64,000 nt of DNA, taken from positions 4,402,001-4,466,000 of the forward strand of contig OZ251545.1 of NCBI GenBank assembly GCA_965243335.1, given 5' to 3'. Made by a program: the position numbers and the translations under genes. Below, piece after piece: positions 25,644 through 34,556 of this stretch (positions are counted from its first letter, which is position 1; every line of letters begins with the position of its first letter). The notes under the pieces were generated by a model that did no database searches, had not been told where the DNA came from, and was given only the letters and a program-made list of their open reading frames with translations. The DNA is from JAJDXW01 sp965243335. GTDB taxonomy: Bacteria > Pseudomonadota > Gammaproteobacteria > HK1.

Positions 25644-25730
25644 GCCCGCCGCGCCTCTCCCGCGTCCCGCGCCGCCGGCGCCGTACCCCCTCCGCTCCGG
25701 TGGCCGGCGCCTCCCCGCGCCGGCAACGGC

Positions 25731-28700
25731 TCAGAAGCGCAGGGAGAAGCTCACCCCGCCGCCGAGGCTGCGGTTGTCGCCGCCGCTCGCCGTATAGCCC
25801 ACCGAGCCCCGGAGCGCGTAGCGGCCTTCATCCCAGGCCCGCGCGCCGCCCACCGCAAGGCGGTACGCGGTCCTCTCCGCCTTCGCCTTCAGCGGCGTCA
25901 CCGATGATCCCGGCGACGCCCCCGACACCCGCGCCTCCGTCTCCTCCCTGAACTCCTGCTCCACGTCCAGCGAGCCGAACAGGCGGCTTCCCTGCATGTC
26001 GTCCCCCCGCGTCATCTCCGCGCCGACGCCCACCCGGCCCTTCAGGCTCCGCGCATCCTCCACGGCCACGCGCGCGCCGAACCGCAGATCTTCGGCGAAG
26101 TCGTTCAGGTCCGCCTTCGACCACGTGAAGCCCGCACGAGGCGTCACGGACACCCCGGCCCGGAGCGCCATGCGCCTTCCGACCTCCACCCCCAGCGCGT
26201 AGCCCCGACCGTTCACCCCCTTCTTCAGCGCCCCCGAGGCCGCGTGCGCCGACTCCAGATCCGCTTCGTACCACGTCATCGCGGCCTGGGTGTCCACATG
26301 GAAGCCATCGGCGAACGCCGTCGTGGCGTGCAGGCCCAACCCGTAGCCCGACAGATCGACCTTGCCCACCCGCGCCATCTCCGCCGAGCCGCGCAGGCCA
26401 TGGAGCGACACGCCGCCCTCCCCGACGCCGTCCACCGCGAAGTCCGTCCCCACACGCAGCCCGTGACGGCGATGATCGTAGGCGACGTTCGGCCGCGTCG
26501 ACTCGTCCGCCTTCCACTTGCCGTCCGCGACCTCCACCCGCGCCCAGGCGCCCCCGGCGTCCCGCGCCGCCGACGTCCGCTCCTCGTAGGTCGGAAGGCC
26601 GTTCATCGACAGCAGTATCGAGGGCAGCGCCTCGTACAGGCGGCACCGATGATCGCCGACGCCCGCCGCCACGTCGCAGTCGAGTCCGACCACCGGCTTC
26701 GGCGGCGGCGGCCGGCATTCGCCGCCGTCCCCGTGCTCCTGACCGGCCGGACACGGCCTCCACGAAAACCTCTCAGGATCCAGAGCAGTGCCAGCGCCAC
26801 CGAGAGTGCGGTCCCCTTTCAGGACGTCTTTCCCCGGCTCCCAGGTTGCGCCGGGGGCGGCGCCGGCGCCGACCAGCGCGATCACGGGCTGGCCGCGTGA
26901 GCCGTCGTCGGTCTCGATGGTGATGCGGCCTTTCACCCTCTCCAACAGGGACTCCACGTCCTCACGCGCCACGCCGCGATTGTCCTCCACACCGGAGACG
27001 CCCAAATCCAGGACCACCGTGGCCGCCGGCGTGTCCCCGTCCGGGTCGTCGGCCCGGATGGCATGGTCGGCGCCGTTGGCCAGCACCCTCCCGGTCGCGC
27101 TGACCCGCACGCTGCCCCCGCCCGTCAGATGCACCGCCGCCGCGTCTTCGCCCTCGGCGCCTCTCACCTCGCCCTCGACGTGGACGTGCGCCACCCCCGG
27201 ATCGTTCACCAGAACGCCGTCGCCCGAAGAGCCGGCGAGCACCTTGCCGGTCGGGCCGACGTGCAGCATCCCGCCGCCCACGAGATGCACGGCCGCGTCC
27301 GTCCCGCCCACCACCGTGCCGTGCACCGTGACGAACTGCTGGCGCAGACCGGTCACGTCCACGTTCACGTTCGCGTCCTCCGCCAGCTTCAGGCGATTCA
27401 GGAGATCCAGGCGTCCGGCCCACTCGGAGTCCCCCGCCAGGTCGCCCAGGCCCGCGCCCTCGACGTAGATGCCCGCCAAGGCGCCGGTGACGGTCGTGCC
27501 CTCGGGGACGCTGACCTCGATGGCGCCGCTCCGGTACTGCGGGAAGTCGTAGCGCGCGTCGACCCCGTGGCCGTCCGACACGATTGTCGTCACGTCCACC
27601 CGTACCCGGCAAACGCCGTCGTCCCCGCTCTTCTGACCGGCCGGACACGACCCCCACGAAAACGTCTCGGGATCCAGAGCAGCGCCGCCGAGAGCGCCCT
27701 CCTCGTTCAGGACGTCGCCCTCCAGCTCCAGGATTGCGCCGGGGGCGGCGCCGCCGCCCAGCGCGATCACGGGCTGGCCGCGTGAGCCGTCGTCGTTCTC
27801 GATGGCGATGGGGCCTTTCACCCTCTCCAGCAGGGACAGCACGGCCTCACGCGCCGCGCCGTCCTCCACACCCTCGGAGACGCCCACTTCCAGGACCACC
27901 GTAGCCGCCGGCGTGTCCCCGTCCGGGTCGTCGGCCCGGATGGCGTGACCGGCGCCGTTGGCCAGCACCCTCCCGGTCGCGCTGACCCGCACGCTGCCCC
28001 CGCCCGTCAGATGCACCGCCGCCGCGCCTTCGCCCTCGGCGCCTCTCACCTCGCCCTCGACGTGGACGTGCGCCACCCCCGGGTCGTTCACCAGAACGCC
28101 CTTGCCCGAAGAGCCGGCGAGCACCTTGCCGGTCGGGCCGACGTACAGCATCCCGCCGCCCACGAGATGCACGGCCGCGTCCGTCCCGCCCACCACCGTG
28201 CCGTGCACCGTGACGAACTGCTGGCGCAGGCCGGTCACGTCCGCGTCGTCGTCCAGATCCAGGCGTCTGGCCCACTCGGAGTCCCTCGCCAGGTCGCCCA
28301 GGCCCGCGCCCTCGACGTAGACGCCCGCCTCGCCGCCGGTGACGGTCGCGCCCTCGGCGACGGTGACCTCGATGGCGCCGGTCCGGAGGCGCGGGAAGTC
28401 GTAGCCCGTCGCGTCGACCCCGTGGCCGTCCGGCCGCCCGTCACGATCGTCGTCCACGTCCACCCGCACCCGGCAAACGCCGGTGTCCTCGCTCTCCTGA
28501 CCGGCCGGACACGGCCCCCACGAAAACCTCTCGGGATCCAGAGCACCGCCGCCGAGAGCGCCGTCCTCTTTCAGGAAGGCGTCTCCCTCCAGGATTGCGC
28601 CAGGGGCGGCGGCGCCGCCCAGCGCGATCACGGGCTGGCCGCCGCCGCCCGAGATGGATACGGGGCCGACCACCCTCTCCAACAGGGTCAGCACGTCCTC

Positions 28701-31466
28701 ACGCGCCGCGCCGCCGTTGTCCTCCACTCCCTCGGTGGTCCCCAATTCCAGGACCACCGTGGCCGCTGGCGTGTCCCCGTCCGGGTCGTCGGCCCGGATG
28801 GCGGCGGCGCCGCCGTTGGCCAGCACCCTCCCGGTCTCGCCGACCCGCACACTGCCGCCGCTCGTCAGGCGCACCGCCGCCGCGTCTTCGCCCTCGGCGC
28901 CTTTCACCTCGCCCTCGATATGGACGTGCGCCGCCCCCGGGCCATTCGCCAGGACACCGTTCCCCGAAGAGCCGGCGTTCACCTTGCCGGTCGGACCGAC
29001 GTGCAGCACACCGCCGCCCGCGAGATGCACGGCCGCGTCCGTCCCGCCCGTCACCGTGCCGTGCACCGTGACGAACTGCCGGCGGAGATCGGTCACGTCC
29101 GCGCCCTCCGCCAGCTTCAGGGACGTGCGCCATTCGGAGTCCTCCGCCAGATCGCCCAGGCCCGCGCCCGCGACGTAGATGCCCGCCGCGCCGCCGGTGA
29201 CGCTCGCGCCCTCGGCGACGGTGACCTCGATGGCGCCGTTGCGCGCGTGCCGGATGGCGTAGCGCGCGTCGACGCCGTGGCCCTCCGACACGATCGTCCC
29301 GCCCGTCACGTCCACCCGCACGTCGCCCTCGTTGTAGAGCAGGGCGAGCCGCCTCACCTCGTCCTTCCAGTCGTCCGTATAGGCCGCCGGAAGAGCGTCG
29401 AGGAGCGGCTCCAGGCCTTCGCCGCCCGCCAGGACGGCTCTCAGGATCTCCCGTTCCGGGTCCGTGAACGCGAGCTGCGCGTCGAGCGTCGCCTCCTCCT
29501 CCTCCGTAAGGGGTGGCCAAAACCTGTCCAACGTCGGGTCCACGTCGCCGTCCTTGACGTGTCCGGCGACCTGGTGGTGGGTGTTGACGAGGGCGCGGAT
29601 GCCGGCCTTGGGCAGGCCCAGGGCCTGGTTGGCTTCCGAGGCCGGCCGCGACACGGCCCGGCGGCTGGCGAGAAGCGCCCGGGCCTCCGCCTTGTAGTCG
29701 TCCGTGTAGGACGCGGGAAGGGCGTCGAGCGCCGTATCCAGCGCGTCCGAATCCTCGTCGTCCTCGAAGATGGCGTCGAAAACGCGCTGCTCCGCCGTCG
29801 AGAGCGTCTCGTCGGCGCCCGCGACGACGGCGCGGATGAAGTCGTCCATCACGTCCGAGCCGACCGTGACGTCGCCGCTCGACGTGACGTGGATCATGGG
29901 TTCGGTCCGGGCCGCGTCGTCCGTCGTGGCCTCGTATCCGTCACCGAAGGTGGAGCCGCTCCAGCGCGACGCCCAGGCGAGAATCCCGGTGCTGCGGGCC
30001 TCGATCTCGCCCGCGTGCTCGATGACGATGCGCCCCGTCCCGACCTTGGGGTTGCCCACGATGCCGCTGACGCCGACCGAGAACGGCGCCTCGACCCGGG
30101 CCTCCGCGCCGATCGTGACGGCGATGGAGCCTCTCCCGGAGTCGTCCGACCAGTTGCCGTGGTTCTCGACCGACCCGCCCGGCGCGGTGAGGGCGGAGCC
30201 CTGCAGTGCCTCCACCCCCGAGCCGCTCACGCCGCCCGTCCGGATGTGGCCGCTCCTGAAGTCCACGCGGATGTCGCCGAGCCCCCCGTCCCTGGCGTAG
30301 ACGCCGCGGCCATACAGGGCCGTGGGCGTCGCGGTGAGGGTCACCTCCGTCAGGTCGATGACGAGGTCGCCTTTCGCGTCGTCGTCCCCCCGGCGCCCGA
30401 CGCGCTGGCCGTACACGGCGGCGATGGGGGTGACGTAACCGACGGCCTCGCTGGAGCCGCGCGTCACGATGGAGACGTCCGACAAGGTGATGACGGTACC
30501 GTCGGAGGTCGATTCGTTGGCGTGTACCCCGTGGTAGCCGCTCGTCTCGATGGTGGTCCCGCCGCTCACGTCGACGGTGAGCTCGCCCGTGTCGCCCTGG
30601 TGGTGGGCGTAGAGACCCGTGGCGAAGGCGCCCGTCGTCGTGATGGACCCGCCCGTCACGTCGACGTCGTGTGCGCCATTGGCCAAATTGAAGGTGGTGA
30701 CGCCGTGGGCGTAGTCACCCATCGTCGAGACGTCGACGCCGGACAGCTCGATGGTCATGGGGATTTCGCGGCCGGCGGAGGTCGACCTCATGTAGACGCC
30801 GTGGGAGTACTCGCCCTGCGTCCCGACCGAGCCGCCCGTCATCCGGATGGTCTGTACGCTGTCGCCGCTCGTGCCCGTGCGCTGAGCGTAAACGCCGTAG
30901 GCGGTGCCGCCCGTCGTCGAGATGGTGACGCCGCCGGACAGCTCGATGGTCTGCGCGCCGCCGCGCGCACGATAGGCGTAAACGCCCTCGTTCCCCGCCT
31001 CGATGGAGCCGCCCGTCATGCGGATGACCTGCGCGCCCGCGCCGTAATGCCAGTTGGTGACGCCGTAGGCGGAGCCGCCCGTCGCCGAGATGGCGACGCG
31101 GGTCAGGTCGATGGTCACGTCGCCCACGCTGCTGCTGTTGCTCATCCGGGCGGAGACGCCTCGGGCGGATCTGCCCGTCGTCGTGATCGAGCCGCCCGTC
31201 ATCACGATGGAGACGTTCGCCGATTCGCCCTGGGCCCAGCTAGTGTAGGTGTTGGAGAGGTTGACGCCGTATTCGCTGGTCCCCGTCGTGGAGATGACGA
31301 CGTTCGACGTGTTGACCGAGACATCGGCGGCCGTGGTGGCCTCGCAGACGATCCAGTCGTTGGCGCCGGGCGTGGAGCTGCACACCGCGTCGCCCGTCGC
31401 TTCTCCCGCGGCGACGGCCAGGGCGAGCCCGGCGGCCAGCCGCGCCGCCGCCGCTATCCGATCCAT
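25731..31466 (-). CDS. Giant type V autotransporter (pertactin-like passenger, C-terminal beta-barrel)
   Basis: 1911 residues. Signal peptide-like start (MDRIAAAARLAAGLALAVAA, then GEATGDAVC). Residues ~40-560 are beta-helix rungs of the type GGSITTTG-x-A-x-GVYA. Around 560-715 lies a helical insert with two copies of DALPA(S/A)YTDD(Y/W)K. Three long repeat modules follow (~719-1000, ~1000-1290, ~1290-1586), each starting D-G-H-G-V-D-A and containing QFVTVHGTV and G-G-S-V-R-V. After a Pro/Cys linker, the barrel occupies ~1640-1911 and ends LGGGVSFSLRF with the required terminal Phe. Surface-exposed, probably adhesive. GGGGAGAAG precedes the ATG, and a 19-base homopolymer lies just upstream. 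Confidence 0.93.
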   Translation of the reverse strand: MDRIAAAARLAAGLALAVAAGEATGDAVCSSTPGANDWIVCEATTAADVSVNTSNVVISTTGTSEYGVNLSNTYTSWAQGESANVSIVMTGGSITTTGRSARGVSARMSNSSSVGDVTIDLTRVAISATGGSAYGVTNWHYGAGAQVIRMTGGSIEAGNEGVYAYRARGGAQTIELSGGVTISTTGGTAYGVYAQRTGTSGDSVQTIRMTGGSVGTQGEYSHGVYMRSTSAGREIPMTIELSGVDVSTMGDYAHGVTTFNLANGAHDVDVTGGSITTTGAFATGLYAHHQGDTGELTVDVSGGTTIETSGYHGVHANESTSDGTVITLSDVSIVTRGSSEAVGYVTPIAAVYGQRVGRRGDDDAKGDLVIDLTEVTLTATPTALYGRGVYARDGGLGDIRVDFRSGHIRTGGVSGSGVEALQGSALTAPGGSVENHGNWSDDSGRGSIAVTIGAEARVEAPFSVGVSGIVGNPKVGTGRIVIEHAGEIEARSTGILAWASRWSGSTFGDGYEATTDDAARTEPMIHVTSSGDVTVGSDVMDDFIRAVVAGADETLSTAEQRVFDAIFEDDEDSDALDTALDALPASYTDDYKAEARALLASRRAVSRPASEANQALGLPKAGIRALVNTHHQVAGHVKDGDVDPTLDRFWPPLTEEEEATLDAQLAFTDPEREILRAVLAGGEGLEPLLDALPAAYTDDWKDEVRRLALLYNEGDVRVDVTGGTIVSEGHGVDARYAIRHARNGAIEVTVAEGASVTGGAAGIYVAGAGLGDLAEDSEWRTSLKLAEGADVTDLRRQFVTVHGTVTGGTDAAVHLAGGGVLHVGPTGKVNAGSSGNGVLANGPGAAHVHIEGEVKGAEGEDAAAVRLTSGGSVRVGETGRVLANGGAAAIRADDPDGDTPAATVVLELGTTEGVEDNGGAAREDVLTLLERVVGPVSISGGGGQPVIALGGAAAPGAILEGDAFLKEDGALGGGALDPERFSWGPCPAGQESEDTGVCRVRVDVDDDRDGRPDGHGVDATGYDFPRLRTGAIEVTVAEGATVTGGEAGVYVEGAGLGDLARDSEWARRLDLDDDADVTGLRQQFVTVHGTVVGGTDAAVHLVGGGMLYVGPTGKVLAGSSGKGVLVNDPGVAHVHVEGEVRGAEGEGAAAVHLTGGGSVRVSATGRVLANGAGHAIRADDPDGDTPAATVVLEVGVSEGVEDGAAREAVLSLLERVKGPIAIENDDGSRGQPVIALGGGAAPGAILELEGDVLNEEGALGGAALDPETFSWGSCPAGQKSGDDGVCRVRVDVTTIVSDGHGVDARYDFPQYRSGAIEVSVPEGTTVTGALAGIYVEGAGLGDLAGDSEWAGRLDLLNRLKLAEDANVNVDVTGLRQQFVTVHGTVVGGTDAAVHLVGGGMLHVGPTGKVLAGSSGDGVLVNDPGVAHVHVEGEVRGAEGEDAAAVHLTGGGSVRVSATGRVLANGADHAIRADDPDGDTPAATVVLDLGVSGVEDNRGVAREDVESLLERVKGRITIETDDGSRGQPVIALVGAGAAPGATWEPGKDVLKGDRTLGGAGTALDPERFSWRPCPAGQEHGDGGECRPPPPKPVVGLDCDVAAGVGDHRCRLYEALPSILLSMNGLPTYEERTSAARDAGGAWARVEVADGKWKADESTRPNVAYDHRRHGLRVGTDFAVDGVGEGGVSLHGLRGSAEMARVGKVDLSGYGLGLHATTAFADGFHVDTQAAMTWYEADLESAHAASGALKKGVNGRGYALGVEVGRRMALRAGVSVTPRAGFTWSKADLNDFAEDLRFGARVAVEDARSLKGRVGVGAEMTRGDDMQGSRLFGSLDVEQEFREETEARVSGASPGSSVTPLKAKAERTAYRLAVGGARAWDEGRYALRGSVGYTASGGDNRSLGGGVSFSLRF
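26705..29320. repeat. Three tandem ~830-890-bp repeats inside the autotransporter gene
   Basis: Long blocks recur nearly verbatim at about 27040-27560, 27920-28400 and 28780-29260; for example, the segment encoding RVLANG, the IRADDPDGDTPAATVVLE block, and the QFVTVHGTV block occur in each. Units 2 and 3 are the most alike. Such repeats allow loss or gain of a whole module by recombination, and make assembly errors possible. Confidence 0.85.
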
Positions 31467-31488
31467 CGTGCTTCTCCCCGGCGCGTGC

Positions 31489-31507
31489 GGGGGGGGGGGG
31501 GGGGGGG
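31489..31507. repeat. 19-base homopolymer (poly-G on plus, poly-C in the autotransporter's sense)
   Basis: An uninterrupted run of 19 G ends 22 bases upstream of the autotransporter ATG, just outside its ribosome site. An upstream ATG at 31539 runs through the tract in a frame one base out of register with the autotransporter; a change in tract length would fuse the frames. This is the classic arrangement for slipped-strand phase variation of a surface protein. Confidence 0.85.
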
Positions 31508-31730
31508 TTAATCCGCATCGATACGTCCAAGCGTCGCATGGTCTTCTTTCCTCGTCGTCAGGACCTCTGGCAGGGCGGCGGGATTCCGGTTGTGGTCCGC
31601 CGGACCCCGATCCACCTTCTCCTGGCCGCGTAAGGTATCAAAAATGCGCGGGCTTCGACTTCACTCCCGGCATCGTGGCCGCCGACCGCGCCGGGCCGGG
31701 CCGGGGCATGGCGTGCGGGCGGCACGGGGC

Positions 31731-32645
31731 TCAGATCGTCCGCCCGGCGTGCCCGCTCCGGGTGACGGAGGTCCCGGCCAGCGACTCCAGCACCTTCGTC
31801 ACGCACCAGTTGTCCTCCCCGGCGAAGCGGGTGATCCCCGCCTGGAACAGCTCGTAGGCCTGGGCCACCGAGAAGAGGGGCGCCCCCACCTCGCGCGCCA
31901 TGTCCATGACGATGCAGAGGTCCTTGTACATGGTGGCGATGTTGCTGCCGGTGCCGACGAACTCGCGGTCCACGACCCGCTGGATCGCGTTCGCGACGAG
32001 GGGGGAGCCCGCGTCGCTGTTGGAGAAGACCCGCTCCAGGGTCGCGCCGGGGAGGCCCGCCTTCGAGCCGAACACCGCCGCCTCGAAGACCCCCGCGAAC
32101 ACCCCCCCGATGAGGGCCTGGAGCGCGGCCTTGGCCACCTGGCCCTGGCCGGGCCGGTCGCCGGTCACCACGATCTGCCGGGAGATCGCTTCGAGCGCCG
32201 GCCGGACCCGCTCGATCGCGTCCGGGTCGCCCGCCGGGTAGAGGTTGAGCTTGCCGGCGTCCGCTCCGTGCTTGCCGCCCGACACCGGGGTGTCGATCAG
32301 GGTGAGCCCGCGTTCGCGGAGGTCCGCCGCGATGCCCTCCGCCTCGCTCGGCCGGATGGTCGCCGACAGGAGGACGATCCCGCCCCGCTCCATCCCCTGC
32401 GCCAGCCCTTCCGGCCCGAGGGCCGCGTCCCGCGCCTGGTCCCCGTTCAGCACCATGACGAAGGCGGCCTCCGAGCGCTCTCCCACCTGCGCTGCGCTCT
32501 CGGCGGGGCGGCCCCCCGCGCGCTCCAGCCATTCCAGCCGGGCCCGGGCCCGATCGTATCCATGCACGTGGAAGCCGGCGCGAAGCAGGTTCCCGGCCAT
32601 GCCGGAACCCATGTCGCCCAACCCGACGAACCCGATGTCTTTCAT
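31731..32645 (-). CDS. NAD(P)-dependent beta-hydroxyacid dehydrogenase (HIBADH family)
   Basis: 304 residues. N-terminal Rossmann motif IGFVGLGDMGSGMAGNL (4-20), substrate motif DTPVSGGKHGA near 123, and the catalytic Lys in GQGQVAKAALQAL near 170. The family includes 3-hydroxyisobutyrate and tartronate semialdehyde reductases and imine reductases; the substrate is not evident. The ATG has AGGAG at proper spacing. Stands alone, leftward, with a long untranslated region upstream. Confidence 0.92.
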   Translation of the reverse strand: MKDIGFVGLGDMGSGMAGNLLRAGFHVHGYDRARARLEWLERAGGRPAESAAQVGERSEAAFVMVLNGDQARDAALGPEGLAQGMERGGIVLLSATIRPSEAEGIAADLRERGLTLIDTPVSGGKHGADAGKLNLYPAGDPDAIERVRPALEAISRQIVVTGDRPGQGQVAKAALQALIGGVFAGVFEAAVFGSKAGLPGATLERVFSNSDAGSPLVANAIQRVVDREFVGTGSNIATMYKDLCIVMDMAREVGAPLFSVAQAYELFQAGITRFAGEDNWCVTKVLESLAGTSVTRSGHAGRTI

Positions 32646-33132
32646 GTCAATGCTCCTGGTGCGGCGCCCGGGGAGGTCTCCGGGGAAGGGTGGTCGAGCC
32701 CTGGCCGGTGCAATCGGGACCACCGTCGCGGCGTCCGGTGAGCGGACTGCGATTCGGAGTTCGCGCATTCCGATCGGTCGGAGCGCACTCGCTGCGCGTT
32801 CGCGGACACGGGTCGGCCTCCCGCCGGGCGGCGGGCGGCCGGGACGGCAAGCGGCAATTTCGCCGGGGGACGGGTGGATGGTCCGAGCCGGCGCGCGCCT
32901 CGGAAGACGTGGATCTCAAGGCCGGAAGCATCGCCGCCGCATCCCGAGACCGCTCGAGGCACTCCATTTCCGGACCACGATTTATACTTTACGTCCGATG
33001 GATACGGGACGACAAGGCCAATTCCCCGGAGATTGCACGATTTTATTCGGAATTTCAGCCGAACCGCTGACGAGAACGCGCGCCGAGGCCGCAGAGCGCC
33101 CGCCGGGCGCGCGAACGGAAGGGAGCCGCCGA
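32646..33132. promoter_or_regulatory. Divergent intergenic region with an AT-rich promoter-like patch
   Basis: 487 bp without a convincing gene. About 32965-33060 is much richer in A and T than its surroundings and contains GATTTATACTTTACG, whose TATACT resembles a -10 element for the rightward PIN-type operon. No clear -35 match was found. Confidence 0.35.
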
Positions 33133-33360
33133 ATGGGAAAACGCGAAGACCTCGCACGAGCGGGAACGCCCTCGCGGGCAAAGGCCGGCCCGCCCGGCAA
33201 GGACGGGCGCCGCCGGCAGCTCCGCGGGGCTGCCGCGGAAGCCGCCGGGCACCCGGACGAACGGACGGTGCAACGCCACCGGGAGCTGGTCGCCGAGGGC
33301 CGGGAGGCCGAGGCCTGGCGTCTCTGGGAGGCCTGGACGGACGGGGGGGAGGAATGCTGA
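33133..33360 (+). CDS. Small basic/acidic two-part protein, putative antitoxin of PIN toxin
   Basis: 75 residues with a GGGAG ribosome site. The first half is basic and disordered (Lys, Arg, Gly, Ala); the second half is a helical segment with alternating Glu, Arg and Trp (REAEAWRLWEAWTDGGEE). The stop overlaps the start of the PIN-domain gene by seven bases, the arrangement of type II toxin-antitoxin pairs with antitoxin first. No known antitoxin DNA-binding fold was recognised. Confidence 0.6.
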   Translation: MGKREDLARAGTPSRAKAGPPGKDGRRRQLRGAAAEAAGHPDERTVQRHRELVAEGREAEAWRLWEAWTDGGEEC

Positions 33361-34286
33361 GGGACGTCCTCGCACTGGATGCGAACGCGTTCATGCGCCA
33401 TGCAGTCAGGCGTTACCTCTGCGCGCTGCAGGAGGAGCGGGGCGGGAACGTCCTCCTCCCCGCGGAGGCGCTACGGGAAGCGAAGCGGAAGTACCCGGCC
33501 ATCGCCGGCAGCTACGCGCGGCGGGCGATCGAGCACCGGGGCACGAGCCTCTGGGGGCCGAACTGGTCCGACACCCGGAACGAGGCAGCCGTCGAGGAGA
33601 GCACACGATTGGCTGCGAAGGTGACACGAGCATTCCGGGAGTGGTCGGACGCCGAGCGGGGACGCAACGATGCGGTCTGGACCGTCGCGGAGGAGAACGC
33701 CGAAACGGAAGAGACGGCGATGGAGCTGGCGGCAAGGGGTTTGTTCAAGGAGCGCGATGGCGTAGGCGATCCCGCCGTCGTGGCGCAGGCGCTGCTGCAC
33801 GGAGCGCAGATCGTCGCGACCGAGAACTTCGATCGGATCGACCGCGAAGGACTCGACCGGTGGATCGAGGGCAAGCGGGCCGCCGACCCCCGCTTCCGCG
33901 ACGCCCGAACGCCGTTCCTCGTGACGCAGGACCAGGCGTGGAGCCATCGGGAAAGCGGGGATACCCAGCGTGCGAGGGACTGGTCGGCGACGGTGCGGGC
34001 CTACGCGGTATGCCGCCCCGCCCGGATTGAAGACCGTTCGTCGAGGGAGCGGATGGGCGTGCTGCTTCGTTTCGAGAGCCAGATCCACGCGGGGCGCTCG
34101 GAAGTGCTCGCCGAAGCGATCGCACGGGAACGGGCGAGGTGGAAAGGCAGGGAAGCCGACTTGCTCGATGCGCTCGAGGACCAGGCCAGGCTGCCCCACC
34201 GGACCCGGGCCTGCGAAGCGCGTCGGATCGCGCTCGAACGCAGGGACGAGCCGCCGTCCGGCCTCGCCCTGCAGGCGGAGAGCTGA
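33354..34286 (+). CDS. PIN-domain ribonuclease-like protein, putative toxin
   Basis: 310 residues. PIN acidic residues are in place: Asp 9 in VLALDANAF, Glu 39/42 in LPAEALREAKRK, Asp 139 in GDPAVVAQALL, and the last site in ATENFDRID (155-163). The PIN domain ends near 175. Residues ~180-310 are a long Arg/Glu-rich helical extension absent from small VapC toxins, so this belongs to a larger PIN subgroup. GGGGGAGGA precedes the ATG, which lies inside the upstream gene. Predicted to cut RNA; function as a toxin or defence nuclease is inference from the operon. Confidence 0.75.
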   Translation: MLRDVLALDANAFMRHAVRRYLCALQEERGGNVLLPAEALREAKRKYPAIAGSYARRAIEHRGTSLWGPNWSDTRNEAAVEESTRLAAKVTRAFREWSDAERGRNDAVWTVAEENAETEETAMELAARGLFKERDGVGDPAVVAQALLHGAQIVATENFDRIDREGLDRWIEGKRAADPRFRDARTPFLVTQDQAWSHRESGDTQRARDWSATVRAYAVCRPARIEDRSSRERMGVLLRFESQIHAGRSEVLAEAIARERARWKGREADLLDALEDQARLPHRTRACEARRIALERRDEPPSGLALQAES

Positions 34287-34556
34287 AACGGAACCCCGCC
34301 GCACGAGTCTGGCGAAATCGAAAGGCAGGCTCGAGAGGAACGTTCCCCGCCCGCTCGGGGATGAACCGCAACCGTCCTGGAAATCGGTGGAGCGCCGTGT
34401 CCGACCCGGCCCCTCGCCAGTACACGGCGGCCCGCCGCGAGTATGATAGCGATCGAGGAATGAGTGACGTTCCATCACTGGGCCGGGCTCCTGCCTGCCT
34501 TTGCGGCGAAATTGGACGGGACGGGTCGACCGGCCCGCGTCGGGAGGAGAAAGAGC

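Noticed and set aside
31489..31507. Assembly artefact as sole explanation of the poly-G run
   Set aside because: It cannot be excluded, but its position just upstream of a surface-protein ribosome site is where genuine switch tracts are found, so it is reported as a finding.
27945..31511. An 1188-codon plus-strand frame opposite the autotransporter
   Set aside because: It only mirrors the repeats of the autotransporter (recurrent HPPGRADPHAAPARQMH). The minus-strand frame has signal peptide, passenger and barrel.
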